Assembly (NCBI GenBank): GCA_002448445.1
Contig: DJYC01000075.1
Coordinates: forward strand, 1-60,149
Length of the DNA stretch: 60,149 nt
DNA from: Treponema sp. UBA6988
Lineage (GTDB): Bacteria; Spirochaetota; Spirochaetia; Treponematales; Treponemataceae
Reading direction: 5' to 3'
Both the position numbers and the translations under genes were made by a program. Below are positions 60,130 through 60,149 of the stretch, piece after piece; the first letter of the stretch is position 1, and the number at the start of each line of letters is the position of its first letter. The notes under the pieces are model-generated. The model did not search any database, was not told where the DNA came from, and worked only from the letters and a program-made list of their open reading frames with translations.

Positions 60130-60149
60130 ATCTTTACAAGTTGCCGAAT

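Overview
The window looks like a chromosomal segment of a Treponema-type spirochaete. The 5' end of a 16S rRNA gene (minus strand, bases 1-268) has treponemal signature stretches. BspA/TpLRR leucine-rich repeat proteins, FGE-like lipoproteins, an LPP20-type lipoprotein, an NADase-type glycan-binding domain protein and a YihY-cNMP fusion fit the same group. No phage structural, conjugation or plasmid replication genes are visible. The only complete insertion sequence is one IS30-family element at the right end.

Layout. 1-4000: rRNA start and promoter, two small genes, an XRE regulator, tRNA-Ala(CGC), then about 1 kb of tandem, hairpin-rich, non-coding repeats. 4000-7450: ftsH and an HtrA/DegP protease, coupled. 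7876-16080: membrane protein, lipoproteins, a PurF-like protein without the glutaminase cysteine, fabZ, an Rpn-type nuclease and a PLD-type nuclease. 16144-30276: an accessory island, all on the minus strand, with two WYL regulators, a DEDDh exonuclease, a phosphoesterase, two LRR proteins (one broken), a DnaA/DnaC-like ATPase, a pair of DUF262 proteins (one with an HNH/DUF1524 domain) and an AAA+ ATPase. 30531-34140: small membrane and secreted proteins. 34145-37479: fabD-fabG-fabF. 37968-42113: a PD-(D/E)XK-like protein, the YihY-cNMP fusion and a PilZ/receiver-like protein. 42254-50701: histidine kinase and response regulator, a sugar ABC importer and a GH2 beta-galactosidase. 50892-58807: ttcA, galE, a tautomerase, cbiL, a secreted protein, a LutC-type protein and an EAL phosphodiesterase.

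The strongest new signal is regulatory. Nine minus-strand promoters (bases 1544-1576, 18101-18134, 18951-18983, 20673-20706, 22279-22312, 23111-23144, 27112-27145, 28348-28390, 30244-30276) carry the same palindrome, CTATCA-N5-TGATAG or a close variant. In eight of them it sits 10-11 bp upstream of an extended or ordinary -10 box; in the ninth, upstream of the second WYL gene, it sits 20 bp upstream. The genes behind these promoters are the exonuclease-WYL operon, the phosphoesterase, both LRR genes, the DnaA-like ATPase, the DUF262 pair, the second WYL regulator, the AAA+ ATPase and a very acidic protein. This reads as one WYL-controlled stress or defence regulon.

The second signal is in the intergenic DNA. 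Several families of modular hairpins have a conserved loop or core while the stems differ from copy to copy but stay self-complementary. One family shows loops of the form A-N-GGA, the shape recognised by CsrA/RsmA proteins. A third signal is a set of genes whose start codon lies 6-8 nt after a good -10 box with no ribosome binding site, which suggests leaderless mRNAs.
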